Origin: Macrosoma leucophasiata
Taxonomy: Eukaryota > Arthropoda > Insecta > Lepidoptera > Hedylidae
Direction of reading: 5' to 3'
Assembly (NCBI GenBank): GCA_036365455.1
Contig: JAWQUS010000001.1
Coordinates: 24,351,001 to 24,415,000 of the forward strand
Length of the DNA: 64,000 nucleotides
Within the stretch, counting starts at the first letter, position 1; the number at the start of each line of letters is the position of its first letter. Positions 10,357-21,639 of this stretch are shown here, piece after piece. The translations under genes were made by a program, and so were the position numbers. The notes beneath the pieces are model-generated. The model did not search any database. It was not told where the DNA came from and was given only the letters and a program-made list of their open reading frames with translations.

Positions 10357-11235
10357 TTAGATTTTTTAATGTTTTGTTGTTTCTTAAAAGCTATAGCGAT
10401 AATATGACTGTCGTTATTACTTTCGTCATAAACAAGCAATCGTCATTATCGAGTTATCGCTATTGATTTCATAGGCGATACGAAGTCTAAGTAAGTAGGT
10501 ATACCTACTAATGTTATAAAGAGAAAGGAAAGTTTCATTTACGCTTGTATGCATGCATTTACCTCTGTCTCTCTTCGTGGATTACAAGCGCGTAGTTATG
10601 TTTTCATATATTTTTCTTAAAAATAAATTCTTTAGAAAAGATCCGGACGAATTGAGAACCTCCTCTTTTTTTTGAAGTCGGTTATAAACCGACACTAGGC
10701 TCATAAAGAGGCTCTTTGGTATGACGTATGTCGTTATCATAACGTTCATCTTCCAATTTTGGTGACCGACGACAGCATTTCCGACATCGGTCTGCCCGGA
10801 AGTAAGTACCCACACTACTCTACTTAGTTTTTATCGCCACGAACTCTGCTTAGTCCAGAAATGAAAAAAAAACATTCAAACTTTTACCCCCTCCTATTTA
10901 ACCGCTTTAGGGGGAAAATTTGTTAATTGTCACCTACACAGATCATTTTTAACTTATACACCTATTTTCATGCTTTTAGGTCCAGAAATGAGAAAATTAC
11001 ATATGATCTTCACCCTATTTCACCCCTTTTAGGAGTTGCCTTGCTAAGTGATCACTTACACCATGAAAGAAACCGCTGCCCCTTCGGGTATTACAGGCGT
11101 GTTTATTTATTTAGTACGTTTTTATTTATTTTTCTTTAAAATTTAGCATTTTAAACTCTCGGTTCAATCAACACAATTTACACAATCTTGCTGATTGACG
11201 ACAGCATAATATTATTCGATATCGGTCCGCGCTAA
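10357..11235. other. Intergenic with repeat scraps
   Basis: No gene. SINE-3 tail fragments occur at about 10541-10607 and 11078-11102 ('ccccttcgggtattacaggc'). A short GTCGGTT/AACCGAC stem lies at 10677-10693. Confidence 0.4.
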
Positions 11236-11752
11236 AGCGCAATACACACTGAGCCGGCCGGGCCGCCGACCTATGTCGGAAACTTTTTGTCGGCGGCTTT
11301 ACTCAATGCAAGTCGGAAAAGTTTGTTGGCGGCATGTCGGCGGCTTGAGATGAGTAACTTACTCGTCACTACCGCTCGAGTGTCGCCGGGCAACTGAGCA
11401 TACGTCCGCAAGCCGCCAACATGTCGACGAGCAACACACGCGGGCGCATGTTGCCGACATGATTCTTTTCATAACATACTAGCTGTAGCCTGCGCGCGTT
11501 GCTACTCCACCAACTAAAAAATGACAATGGCGCCATCTGTCGAATTTGCCAACTAAGAAATCTTCGTGGGCTCATGCACAACAACTTTGCTAAAGATCAT
11601 CAAATGATCAAATGCGTAGTTTACGATTCTATAAAGGACATACAGACAAACATTCTTTTTTATAACCTACATATAAAGAAGAAGAAGATAGGCCGCCGGG
11701 TTGAGTCGGCGGGTTGTGTCGGCGGCCCGGCGGGCTCAGTATGTATTGCGCT
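11236..11752. mobile_element. TIR element with TAA duplication, 517 bp
   Basis: The left end reads AGCGCAATACACACTGAGCC and continues GGCCGGGCCGCCGAC. The right end is its complement with a few changes, ending at 11752. TAA flanks both sides (11233-11235, 11753-11755). The half next to the left end contains repeated GTCGGCGGC motifs. A different repeat beginning ACTAGCTGTAGCCTGCGCG (from about 11479) appears inserted inside. It is probably a PIF/Harbinger-type non-autonomous element. Confidence 0.75.
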
Positions 11753-11973
11753 TAAGGGCACTGACTCGGTGTTGCCGGAAGTAAACAACTCTCGTTTTCA
11801 TCGCCACGTGCTCTGCTCCAATTCCGAGTCTTTTAATGTTCACCGCCTTCAAAGCTGTTGAATCACTGTTATGCGTTTACTACGTGTAGTTAGTTCCCTT
11901 GTACCTGTTACATTGACAATCTTTAAAATCGACGTCTAATTTGTTTTACGTAACCTACTTCAATTGTAGTCAT

Positions 11974-12344
11974 AGAGCAACTCGGCCCACCGGTCGCGGC
12001 GGACCGGAGGGGAGTAGCCATAGCGTTTATTACCGATGCAAAAGAGTCTGTCATTTTTTGCGGGGGAAATACGTGTGACACACATCACACTACAAAAATC
12101 GTCTATTACTACGAAACTCACAGAAATAGAAATAGAAAATATTTTTATTTCGAATAGATCTTTACTGATACTTTCAAAACGTCAAGAAATCATAAAATAC
12201 CTAGAGTGAACCACCACAGCACACATTGACTTACCTGGGCGACAAGCATAGGACCATTTGGTCTTGTACTTGAGAGGGAGAGGGGAAAGCCTGCATATGG
12301 CTACTCCCCTCTGGTCCGCCGCGGCCGGTGACCCGTGTTACTCT
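11974..12344. mobile_element. MITE family B, copy 2 (with insertion)
   Basis: The same ~45-bp inverted ends as at 3632-3946 but in the opposite orientation. The body 'accgatgcaaaagagtctgt' appears on the left. About 110 bp of foreign AT-rich sequence (from about 12122) interrupts the interior. The right outer TA is lost. Confidence 0.75.
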
Positions 12345-12346
12345 GA

Positions 12347-12595
12347 GATGGTGGTAGATCTCCAGCGATGGAGCTCGAAGGCGTTGGCACCACAGCATTA
12401 CCTAATCTATTTGCCTCCAAACGGTAGCAGGTAAACAAGCATGCAGTTCATATTGATGGTAAGTGAATAATTCGACATATTAACATCCATATAAAAACAT
12501 CTACAGAAATTTCAGTGTAGATGTATGATTAAGCACTGCGGTGGTGGCCTACGCCCTCGTGCTCTGACACTGGAACTCTACCACCAGTGAAAATA
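12347..12595. mobile_element. metulj-like SINE, head-to-head chimera
   Basis: A plus-strand head (12347-12430: TGGTGGTAGATCTCCAGCGA through the 'cattacctaat' box) runs directly into a minus-strand copy. The latter has 'acaagcatgcagttcatatt' at its tail and ends in a head '..ctctaccaccagtga' at 12590. The two parts face each other without a full-length copy between. Confidence 0.6.
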
Positions 12596-13320
12596 TAATC
12601 TACGAACAAAATCGCTGTTTACGAGTGTCTATTGCAAATAGATTGTCTAAATGTTTGATAACGGTATCTACGAGTATGTCCAGCGAAAGCTAGTGAATAT
12701 TTATGTTACACTAAAATTAATTCAGTAACCCATTATTTAAATTAAACTGATCGTTTGTGAATAAGGTTATCAGCTACCGGCTACTGAGATAGATTACGAA
12801 TAGGTACCTTTAATGTATAGATCAGTCAGGCTTGTCGGATTATAATGTATTATAATTAAAGCAATACATTAAATGAATCTAAAGCTGGATATACACACAA
12901 ATACCTGACAGGTTTACCGGATATAATATTGTTTCTTGATGACACCTATTGATATATCTGACAGGTTTACCTTACAATTTATACAGCCTCATTCCATTAA
13001 ATAAAAAAAAAGTATTTTCATTGTTTTAAGCCTGACACGTTTAGTATGTTTACACATCAACTGTAAATAGTTTAGTATATCAGGTTATAAGTGTTAAAAC
13101 CGGATTTGTGCATTCAATCATCGTGAGATATTTAAACTAGTGATATTTTTAGTGGAAATGCCTACGCCCATCCTACACTGGAACTCTACCACCAGTGAAC
13201 ATAGTTCAGAGAAAGAATAAAAATATGTTTAAAAATTGAAAGTGAAACGTGACGTGAATATAAAAAAAAGAAAATTATCCAAAGAAATATGTTTCTAAAT
13301 AAGTGCAAGTGAAACTCCCT
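12596..13320. other. AT-rich intergenic
   Basis: No gene. A minus-strand SINE head fragment lies at about 13155-13200 ('ctggaactctaccaccagtg'). Confidence 0.35.
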
Positions 13321-13324
13321 TTTT

Positions 13325-13570
13325 CTAATTTTTCGGGCGTGGGTAATACTGCATTATCTAATCCACTTGTCGCTGTATAGTCGTATTCTACGCTATCGTT
13401 TTCCGGGCAGGTGGTAATATGCCATACAGGCATAACCGGCATAACAGCTTCAACCTCAGGAGTAGCAACGCATCTATATTTAAATTTCAATTTTGATGTA
13501 GATGTTAGAGCCTACACTATTCACTTATCATCAATTTAAACTGTATGCTTTTTTGCCGCCTCATGAATTA
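13325..13570 (+). mobile_element. metulj-like SINE, degenerate
   Basis: The body 'ctgcattatctaatccactt', 'gttttccgggcaggtggtaa' and 'gtagcaacgcatct' are recognisable. The 5' head is missing and many bases are changed. Confidence 0.5.
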
Positions 13571-15000
13571 AAAAAAAACTAAACTAAATGTAAAGCTACA
13601 TCTTAACGTGTACAAATTATAACACACACACACGCTTAGGTTTTCTTGTTCAGATAATCTATTCAGGTAAACTATTGCGTGTATAACTAGCTTTACTGAA
13701 CGACTTTGTGTAGAGTTTACTCGAAGTTGGTTGTGGCCATTCGTAGATGTCGCTTGCCTCTTGTGTTTACTTAATGTAAACAAGTGTCAATATTTTGTAT
13801 ATTTGGCAAGCTACACTTATAATATCTTTTGCAATTTCACCAAATAAATCTACGGATGAAATCTGCATGTAAAAAATTAAACAAGAAAATATTATCGTCC
13901 TGAATCGATCTTTGGAATTTAAGGGTTTATTTTGAAAAACTGAAATAGAATGCAAGAGGTTTTTCAACGAATTAAGTTCTGCATTTAAATATAATATATT
14001 ATGTTCAAGGACACAATGAAGACAATATTCCTTCGTCGTGTCCATGTCTATAGGCTGTAATCATTACTTAACATCCATGTGGACTGCATGCTTGTTTGCC
14101 ATCTTCATCACATAAAAGAAATAACAGATTAATCCAATGGATTGGTATCGCATCTTAATAGAAATCATATCATACATAGTATTACTTACCATCAATGTGA
14201 ACTGTATGCTTACTTTTTACTTGCCACTTCATAACAAAACTTTTATTTTTAAAAGTTTTTTTAACACATTTCACGTCTAATTGAAACCTGTTGTTTTTGT
14301 TCGCAGGTAATGTCAGCTCCACTGCAGTCAGTACTACATATTCTACATAGTCAGGTACTTAGCAATTAGCTAATGACCGTGCTCGTACGTCTTGTAAATG
14401 CAGGCACGATTTCACGCGACATCGTGGAAAGCGAAAGTGGACCACAGTTTTACTGGTAGAGTTACAGTGAAGGAGCTCCGGGGCATTGGCACAAATGTAA
14501 TGTAAACTGATCATCTGACAAAAGCAGCAAGATATTTTTTTTTCAAATTTTTACCTTTTTAGTTTAAAAGTTAGAGGTAGGACACAGATTTTACCACTTT
14601 TTAAAAGTAAATGGGCATCAATGAATGGTATTGTTTTGTCGCAAAACATGGTGGTTCGTGTGGTGCAGGTAAATAAATATATTGAATGTTGAGCAATTAA
14701 TTGTATAAATAAAGGATTTAGAATGTAATTTAGTTTCGAGTGTTGTGGTGTAGACTTGATTTCTCAAAATATACATATTATAATATGTATTTACAGAACT
14801 TCCAATAGCAACCCCCAATTTTATTTGTTTTAGAAGTTCGTATATTTATATGTAATTGATTAATCTAAAGTTATTGCAAATTGTAGTAGTCTAAAAGAAA
14901 AGTAATTTTTATGCATTTTTCACTATTTTTCGTCATTTTTTAAATGTTGTAAAAAAAAATTATTTTGTCCCTTTACATTCTTATCGCTTCAAATTTATTT
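13571..15000. other. Intergenic, AT-rich with SINE scraps
   Basis: No supported gene. A metulj-like 3' tail is present at about 14040-14125 (plus) and a short head at about 14453-14490. A 22-bp phrase ATGGTGGTTCGTGTGGTGCAGG (14648-14669) recurs exactly at 18768-18789. Confidence 0.4.
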
Positions 15001-15074
15001 TAGTTAGAGATGGATGTGAAATTTTACAATAACTTTAACTTTAACAAATATCTTGGTGCAACTTAGGCTAAGTG
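15001..15074. repeat. Half copy of the palindromic element at 39308
   Basis: The sequence 'gttagagatggatgtgaaat', 'ctttaacaaatatcttggtg' and 'aggctaag' matches one arm of the 39308-39460 inverted-repeat element. The other arm is absent here. Confidence 0.6.
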
Positions 15075-15640
15075 ATGAAAAGCAGTGATTTCTTACGAAA
15101 TCAACATCCCATATCAACATACTTACTTTAACTCACTAATATCATAAAAATGAGCCCAAAATTGTATCTTCGCCCACAGAATATTTCTTATATACACAAT
15201 TTTATATAATTTTATACAGAAATACATTGACGTCACTAATAAACCACATTACTTTGGCAACATACACCAGTCCGTGTATTAACAATACCGATAGACATAC
15301 CTTAACTACCTGTCTGTAATATCAAATTGTTTATTTAGAATCTATTGTCATTTCGTGTGTAATTTTTATTTAATGTTATACTTTGTGTCTCTGTGTTGTC
15401 CGAATAAAGAAATTCTATTCTATTCTAAATTCTATTCTATTCTATTCTATTCGATATATCAGTATAATAGGGGGACACTATCGCGTGCTTTGACACAGAG
15501 ACTCGGTTACGCTTTTAGGCGGCAGCCTTTACCTTTGATATCGTTCTTTAATCGTCGTCCTATTGTAGTTAAATGTTAATGTATTATATCGAAATAGATA
15601 TACCTAATGTTCGTTGCTTCACGCCTGTATTCCCCGTATG
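15075..15640. other. Intergenic with (TTCTA)n tract
   Basis: No gene. A pentanucleotide tract of TTCTA units occupies about 15413-15450, with one interruption. Confidence 0.5.
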
Positions 15641-15815
15641 TAATTTTACAGCCCCGTAATTTCCGGCATAGAGGCATAACACCTTAGGCCTCGGGAGTGG
15701 TAACGCATCTGCATTTTGACGTCTGGTCTTTGTGTAAGTGTCTATAGGCTGCAGTCATTACTTAACATCAATGTGAACTGCATGCTTGTTTGCCACTTTC
15801 TTATCATAAAAAAAT
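15641..15815 (+). mobile_element. metulj-like SINE, 3' half
   Basis: Starts within the body at 'cccgtaatttccggcataga' and runs to the usual 'tgcatgcttgtttgccactt' tail. It is 5'-truncated, as expected of retroposons. Confidence 0.75.
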
Positions 15816-15823
15816 GTATCCTG

Positions 15824-15925
15824 TAGGTATATCCCGGGGTAGACACAGAGTTGAATCCATGCATTCAAGCATAAATGCAGACAGCCACGATTTGCCTTTC
15901 ACGTTTTGACCCATGTAACATGGGC
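15824..15925 (-). mobile_element. SINE family 3, 3' fragment (minus)
   Basis: On the minus strand this is the 'catgggtcaaaacgt' to 'taccccgggatat' portion of SINE family 3. It is cut off on the right by the metulj-like SINE starting near 15950. Confidence 0.55.
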
Positions 15926-15949
15926 ATGGCATAGGCATTTCTTTTTTTA

Positions 15950-16222
15950 CTGGTGGTAGAGTTCCAGTGACAGAGCTCGCGCACCACCGCATTACCTAAT
16001 ATACTTGCCGCTAAATGGTAGTGTTCAGCACTATCGTGTTCCGGTCAGGTGGTAATGTATGGCCCTGTAATTTCCGGCACAGAAGCATTACACCTTAGGC
16101 CTCAGGAGTGGTAACGCATCTGCATTTTGAACTTGGTCTTTCTGTAAGTGTCTATAAGCTGCAGTCATCACTTAACATCAATGTGAACTGCAAGCTTGTT
16201 TGCCACTTCCATTGCATAAAGA
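15950..16222 (+). mobile_element. metulj-like SINE, near full length
   Basis: Begins ACTGGTGGTAGAGTTCCAGTG and ends 'ttgccacttccattgcataa' followed by A-rich sequence. The segment around GGCGTAGG is shortened. Confidence 0.85.
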
Positions 16223-16700
16223 CAAAAAAACAACTAAAGAATTTGTTTCAAAATACGGGCTTTAAAAATTTGGTGATTCGCACAATTTTCGTATGCGCTT
16301 TAAAAAGTAATCCAAAATTGTTTTTTCACGTTACATGCTACTTATTCCATCTATCATCATTTGCGCATAATCTTCAGTGTTCTATTCGGTTGATCGTGAA
16401 GCGGTCATTTGAAAAAAAATGCTGTCAATCACTAATCGACCGATTTCCCCTTGGCTACGCATGATTTCACAATTGTTCATGCGTCTTCTTGAATTAGCTT
16501 TAGTAATTGGTGTTTTTTATGCTGCGTCAGTGGCAAATAAGCGTGCGGTCAACATTGATGGTAAATTGATACTAGTAACTTGCCTATGTGTATGTGTGTG
16601 TGATGTGAGTAGATTAGGTCGGTTTCTTCATACACAAAAATAACCGGCAGTCAGACTCATGTGCACAGGGTTTCATACAATTAAGAGATTACGTAATTAT
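16223..16700. other. Intergenic, no gene seen
   Basis: No supported gene. Short ORFs here begin inside the neighbouring SINE and are not credible. Confidence 0.35.
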
Positions 16701-16702
16701 GA

Positions 16703-16732
16703 CTGGTGGTAGAGCTCCAGTGACAGAGCTCA
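16703..16732 (+). mobile_element. metulj-like SINE head with direct A-tail
   Basis: Only the first ~30 bases of the SINE remain (ACTGGTGGTAGAGCTCCAGT, then GACAGAGCTC), followed immediately by a run of ten A. This is a head-plus-tail deletion derivative; similar minimal copies occur at 28827 and 39083. Confidence 0.7.
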
Positions 16733-16833
16733 AAAAAAAAAGTCAAAATGTTTATTTTATAATTTAGGATTACAAGAATCAAAATTAATTCAAAATTAAT
16801 AACTGTGTTAAACTAAGGTGAATAATGAAATGA

Positions 16834-17640
16834 AATGAAATTTTATTTGACGTTAACATACGTAGTACAATTTTTGGAATAAGTACATATTTCAGAGCAA
16901 ATTGACATATAGGTGCATAATAGTTAAATTATGGGCATAGTACCATTCTTCTTGCTAGGCTATTTGTTACAATAGTCTGTGTTAAGAAGAAGAGTACCGC
17001 CCCCCGGGTGGGTATAGCATGCAATTAAATTCGATGAAGCATTTACTTAATTATAGTAATTGCTAATGCGTAGGTAGGTAGGTACTACATTCACATGACA
17101 AATTAGAATGATATTAAGGACATTTGATCATATAACTAATTATTTTTAATTATTATAAACACTAAAAGTAAGTATATGTGCGTGTGCGAGTGTGTTTGTG
17201 AGTGAGTGAGTGTGTGTGAGAGAGTGAGTTTTGTGTGCGTGTGCGAGTGTGTGTGTGTATGTGTAAGTGTGTGTCAGTTTTGTAAAATGTAATGTAATCA
17301 TGATGCATGTGTTGGTTTGAGTAAATTAGTTTTCCGTGTAAAAATGATTATGACAAACGTTAATAAGTATCTTTCTGTATCTTCATAATTTTGATTGAGA
17401 AGGAAATTACGAACTGCTTTTCGACACTGGTATAAAGACAATTTATATATTGGTACTGATTTATTTATTTTGTTATATAAGAATGGGCCTAAGAAGTATG
17501 CAAAACGTTTGACTAAAGTATAATTGACTTTTGGGACATTACATATTAAATCTTTACGCCGTTTAGAGATTTGAACGTATGGGGTCTTGCGATGTTGTAA
17601 CAGAATTGTGTTCAGTAAAAAATGTTGTCGCACATTGAGA
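16834..17640 (-). mobile_element. jockey-like LINE 3' end (minus)
   Basis: The minus-strand frame 17298-17633 encodes KRRKDLICNVPKVNYTLVKR, then FAYFLGPFLYNKINKSVPI and CRKAVRNFLLNQNYEDTERY. This is the C-terminal tail typical of jockey-type LINEs. A 3' untranslated part follows (17297 down to 16834), containing a GT-rich microsatellite (17177-17276) and ending in a T-rich (minus-strand A-rich) tail. Confidence 0.6.
17177..17276. repeat. GT-rich microsatellite
   Basis: Irregular (GT)n/(GAGT)n tract of about 100 bp. Confidence 0.8.
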
Positions 17641-17718
17641 ACATTCCAGTCTTTATATAGCTGAGTGGTAGGATAAAGGTGTTTCTTAAACGTAGATACC
17701 TTTAAAATGGTTCTGTGT

Positions 17719-17759
17719 GCTGTTTCTAATGGTTTTAGTATAAAACCATTAGAAACAGC
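17719..17759. repeat. Perfect 19-bp hairpin with 3-nt loop
   Basis: GCTGTTTCTAATGGTTTTA (17719-17737), loop GTA, then the exact complement (17741-17759). It abuts the SINE fragment that continues from 17760, where the SINE head is missing, as if a template switch replaced it. Confidence 0.9.
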
Positions 17760-17960
17760 AAGCTCTCGGCAAAGAGCTCGTGGGCGTAGGCCATTTCAAT
17801 ACCTAATAAACTTGCCGCTAAATGGTTTATTTAGCTCTATCGCGTTTCGGTCAGGTGGTAATGTACCCTGTTATTTCCAGCATAGATAGAGGCATAAGTG
17901 TAGGAGTAGTGGCAACGTACATTGAAATCTCTGGTTTATTCATATTTCATTACATAAAAA
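17760..17960 (+). mobile_element. metulj-like SINE fragment
   Basis: The segments 'gagctcgtgggcgtagg', 'aataaacttgccgctaaatg' and 'cgtttcggtcaggtggtaat' identify the family. The head is lost and the 3' part is degenerate. Confidence 0.6.
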
Positions 17961-18390
17961 AAATATCTGCACTGATCCATGAATCTTTATTAATTCGAAT
18001 CAGTCTGTTTTTCAGCCGGACCGATTGAAATTCACTCGAAATCACTCTTCGCCGCAAATGTCAACAAAATACGTAATTAATGTCAAGGCTTATGATAAAT
18101 AGAAAAAAACCCGCCCAACGCCCGAGCTTTTTGCCGAGAGTGATAAAAAAAGTATATTAAAGAGTAGTAAATGTCACTCAGATATCGAACTGGTTTGTTG
18201 TAATCATTTTGCGAGTACAAAGACACTTTTTTTACAATGATAAACTTCTTTTTATCGATCGCGGAAGTGTATGTTAATCTTGTGTCGTACATACATACAT
18301 ACATTACATGAGATCGACCGCACCCTGTAGTAAACAATAAGTGCATGTAGAATTTATTATGATTAGAGTTGGTAGATTTTTATTTGTAAC

Positions 18391-18640
18391 TAGCTGACCC
18401 GACAAATTTCGTATTGCCTCTGAATTAAATAATGTGTCAAAGGTTTGATAGATACGGACTATTTGTATGGGAAAATAACATTGTGGTTTTTTACTGTTTC
18501 CTTTTCAATTTCTTCATATTTTCATACCTTTTAAACCTTCTCTGGACTTCCAAAAAATTATTCAAAACCAAAATTAGCCAAATCGGTCCAGCCTTTCTCG
18601 AGTTTTAGCGAGACTAACGAACAGCAATTTATTTTTACAT
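18391..18640 (+). repeat. Dispersed repeat 'CTAGCTGACC', copy 2
   Basis: Begins ACTAGCTGACCCGACAAATT and includes 'aatgtgtcaaaggtttgata', 'aaattagccaaatcggtcca' and 'gagttttagcgagactaacg'. Closely similar to 8660-8925. Confidence 0.65.
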
Positions 18641-18650
18641 ACGAGTATAC

Positions 18651-18790
18651 AGACGAGCTGTGCCCGCGACTTCGTCCGCGTGAAAATGTATGATTGTTTA
18701 GTATCTACCCGGACGAAATCGTGGGAGCCTAAGTTACTCCTTATAGCATAAGCTATCTGCCAGTGAAATGGTGGTTCGTGTGGTGCAGGC
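18651..18790 (+). repeat. Dispersed retroposon-like tail 'GCCCGCGACTTCG'
   Basis: Contains 'gagctgtgcccgcgacttcg' and 'tccgcgtgaaaatg', a phrase that recurs as variants at 34770-34815 (minus), 42515 and 47690. It is likely a widespread LINE 3' sequence. Confidence 0.5.
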
Positions 18791-19340
18791 GGCATTTGGG
18801 ACTTGGAGGCCCAGTAGCCTGACCCACTAGCAAAAAAAGGCCATGAGGTAAAATTAGGCCTCGCCTACACACATATTGCCTCCCCCCCGTATGATTGATA
18901 CGGTAGATATAATCTAAAATACACATCAAGAAGAACGCACTAGTAAAAAAAAAACGACATTTCCCTCAGTAAGGTCTACAAATCTTCCGTGATCCCCAGC
19001 GACTTGTCGATCTTTGCAGGCCTCCAGCACCGGAGGCCCTTTGCCGGTCCTCGGGGCCTACAAAGATCGACTGGTCGCTGGGAATCATGAATGATTTGTA
19101 GAGCTTACGGAGGGATTTTTTTTTTTGCTTGCGCGTTCTTCTTGATGTGTATTTTAGGTTATATCTGCCGTTTTATATTATTTCGCATTAACACATGCTT
19201 CTTTAAAATAAAATATATCTGCAGTATCAATCATACGGGAGGTCCAATATGTAGGTGATGGGAGCCCCCTAATTTTACCTCATGACCTCTTATTTTTGCT
19301 CGTGCGTCAGGCTACTAGGCCTTATGGGGCTTAATGACCT
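18791..19340. repeat. Large (~540 bp) inverted repeat / foldback element
   Basis: The left arm (about 18791-19035) and right arm (about 19068-19340) are reverse complements over most of their length. Matching blocks are AGTAGCCTGAC, CATGAGGTAAAATTAGG, CCCGTATGATTGATAC, ACACATCAAGAAGAACGC, CTACAAATC, CCCAGCGAC and GTCGATCTTTG. About 40 of 47 bases match in the innermost block. A loop of about 30 bases (TCCAGCACCGGAGGCCC and onward) separates the arms. There is no convincing ORF. A transcript would form a very long double-stranded hairpin; alternatively it is a foldback transposon. Confidence 0.8.
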
Positions 19341-20690
19341 TAGTCTGCCACTGACGTGGCGACAGCTGTTGACATGTGGGACTATAATCTTGATCACTGG
19401 CGTTGTAAAGAGATTCCACCGTCTTCCAGTTTGCCGCAGTTTCCTCCAGTCAATTGTCGCTCTGAAATTATGTACCGCAACGGAATAAGGTAGTAAGTGG
19501 TCGAAATTCACAGTAGCGATTTAAGCTTTACTTACTTATTTACTGCCTTCATGGAAACACTGCGCATAGAAAGTTTTAGCTTTTTTATTATCACGAAAGA
19601 CTTCACATTGGCACAATGTGCGGCAACTCTGTCCAGCTAACTTACCTTATTGAAGCATACACAGTATACAGTATACGCACAGTACTTGCCGCGGCATAAT
19701 TAGTAGTCTTTTATACTATACCATACCCGTAGCAACTTGAAGAAGCACAAAGAAGTTGCAAACTGGACAACGGCGGGTGGTACACGTGCTTCATTGCTGT
19801 TTGAAGCATATTTAACGGCCAGCACCGGAGGCTCCGCTGTCGTCCAGATTTTAGACTAAAATGGGAAGGTTTTCGAAAGAATTGACGCAACATAAGTTAT
19901 GTACCGCAATAGAACTGGATGGGTAGTTAAAATTCAGTGTACCTATTTAAAGAGACAAAACAACTTAGGTCTAGCGACGACGCATCAGCATTTTAACCTT
20001 TTTGTGAAGATTACTATAAATGTCTATGCCCTGCAATCATGACTTAACATACATGTGAACTGCAGGCTTGCTTGTGTCCATCATAAGGTACATAAAAAAA
20101 TCTGATGATCCAAATAAACAGTAGTTAAGAGTATTAGCCCAAGTTGAAAAAGGCACTGCTCTAACAAAGTTTGAACATTTCCACAATAACTGTGTGTCAG
20201 TAAAGTATGAGTTTTGACAGTTCTAAGCGTACTTTGCTGAAAGTCAAGTCGTAGTGCGGTCTGTGAATCGCACCCTAAGAACCCCGAAATTCGTGTGAAT
20301 TCTGTGAATCTCGCACTTACACTAATCGTAAGCTCTAAAAGCAAAGTTTTCTCTAACCCTCTGTTGTGCTAAATTTACGCACCGCAAGTCGCAACGGAAC
20401 TGGTAACCCAATAGGTGCGGAGTGCAGACGCGGTCCACTGCACACTGGCGGCATGGCGTCGCGTCGCGTTACTGCACACACCGCCCTCCCCGCTTGGTAA
20501 CCGAATACTGTACAGTTGTACAGACAAGCTGGAAGTGCTGGAACATGTCAATTTATCAATTACGTTAAATTACATTTCTACAAGAAATGGTACAAGGTGT
20601 AACAGCTTGAGAGCCTAAACATTTTCCGAGGTTGAAATATTTTTACCTCTTCGAAATAACTGTAGACGCTCTCTATATACTAGTAAAATT
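19341..20690. other. Unassigned region with a thrice-repeated phrase
   Basis: No gene is supported. A phrase of the type 'ttatgtaccgcaa..gaa' occurs at about 19465-19515 and 19893-19950, and a looser version at about 20365-20410, each followed by related sequence. CCAGCACCGGAGG from the loop of the foldback element also recurs at 19820. Confidence 0.4.
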
Positions 20691-20696
20691 AGTCTA

Positions 20697-20745
20697 CATA
20701 GTAGAAGCTCTCTCTTAAACTTTTTAAGAGAGAGCTTCTACTATG
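20697..20745. repeat. Perfect hairpin, 20-23-bp arms
   Basis: CATAGTAGAAGCTCTCTCTT (20697-20716) is exactly complementary to 20726-20745. AAA/TTT extends the stem to 23 bp with a 3-nt loop. It sits at the truncated 5' edge of the mariner remnant. Confidence 0.9.
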
Positions 20746-21386
20746 GATAGGAAATACCATTCAAATGAGGTCACATATTTAAAATATCAAGAAATGCACA
20801 AATTCATAAGATTACCTATCTATCCGAAATATCGCGAAAAAGGTCGTGGTCAAAGGCCGGTCTCGGATTGGAAGTGGATTGGAAGGGCATTATTCATTAT
20901 GAGCTATTACCACCAGGCAGGACTATCGATTCTGAACTCTATTGCGAACAACTGATGAGATTAAAGCAAGAAGTTGAGAGAAAGCGGCTGGAATTTATCA
21001 ACAGAAGGGGTGTGGTGTTTCATCATGATAACGCTAGACCTCACACATCTATAGCCACTCAGCAAAAATTAAGAGAGTTTGGCTGGGAGGTGTTAATGCA
21101 TCCGCCGTATAGTCCTGACCTTGCACCTTCAGGTTTCCACCTGTTTCGGTCTCTTCAGAATTCTTTATGCAATGTTAGGTTAACATCACCAGAGGACTGC
21201 CAAATCCACTTGTCGCGGTATTTTGATGAGATTTTTATAGCAATGGGATCATGTCCCTACCTACAAGATGGCAAAAGGTTATCTAAAGAAATGGTACATA
21301 CATACTTTAGTTAAATTTAAATAAATTATTTTAAAAAATGTTTTGAATTATCTTAAAAAATGCGAAGAAACTTTTTCCCCAACCTT
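20746..21386 (+). pseudogene. mariner transposase remnant, 5'-truncated
   Basis: From 20868 the frame encodes the C-terminal half of a mariner transposase: DWKGIIHYELLPPGRTIDSE, a basic coil, HHDNARPH with the second catalytic Asp, and HPPYSPDLAPSGFHLF. In the family the last motif is normally PSDYHLF, whose Asp is the third catalytic residue; here it is Gly. The upstream part, including the first Asp motif, is missing, and a frameshift separates 20743-20870. The 3' inverted terminus is present at about 21359-21386 (complement of GGTTGGGGAAAAAGTTTCTT); no 5' terminus is seen. The element cannot transpose. Confidence 0.85.
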
Positions 21387-21639
21387 ATATAAAATTTAAT
21401 TCAGAAAACCGAAAACCTTGACCGATTTGAAATAACAATAGTTTACTCTTTGTCTAATATCTAAAAAGAATAGTATCACACCCAACGTGACTTCACTATG
21501 AAACCATTATGAAACCAAATCAGAGGATACCTCACTCAAACTTTACACTCCGTATTGACTAAGGGCTCAAATAAATTCATATTTATATACACAACGCAAA
21601 GAGCAATGCTCGGGGTTTCACTGCGAGATCGAATGAATC
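21387..21639. other. Short intergenic stretch
   Basis: Nothing recognised between the mariner 3' end and the RTE-like fragment. Confidence 0.35.

Noticed and set aside
11499..11861. 120-aa ORF
   Set aside because: Lies across an inserted repeat and the right end of a TIR element; no independent support.
16108..16464. 118-aa ORF
   Set aside because: It begins inside a metulj-like SINE and runs into AT-rich DNA.
14648..18789. 22-bp exact repeat ATGGTGGTTCGTGTGGTGCAGG at 14648 and 18768 as a regulatory site
   Set aside because: Both lie in repeat debris; a shared retroposon fragment is the simpler explanation.
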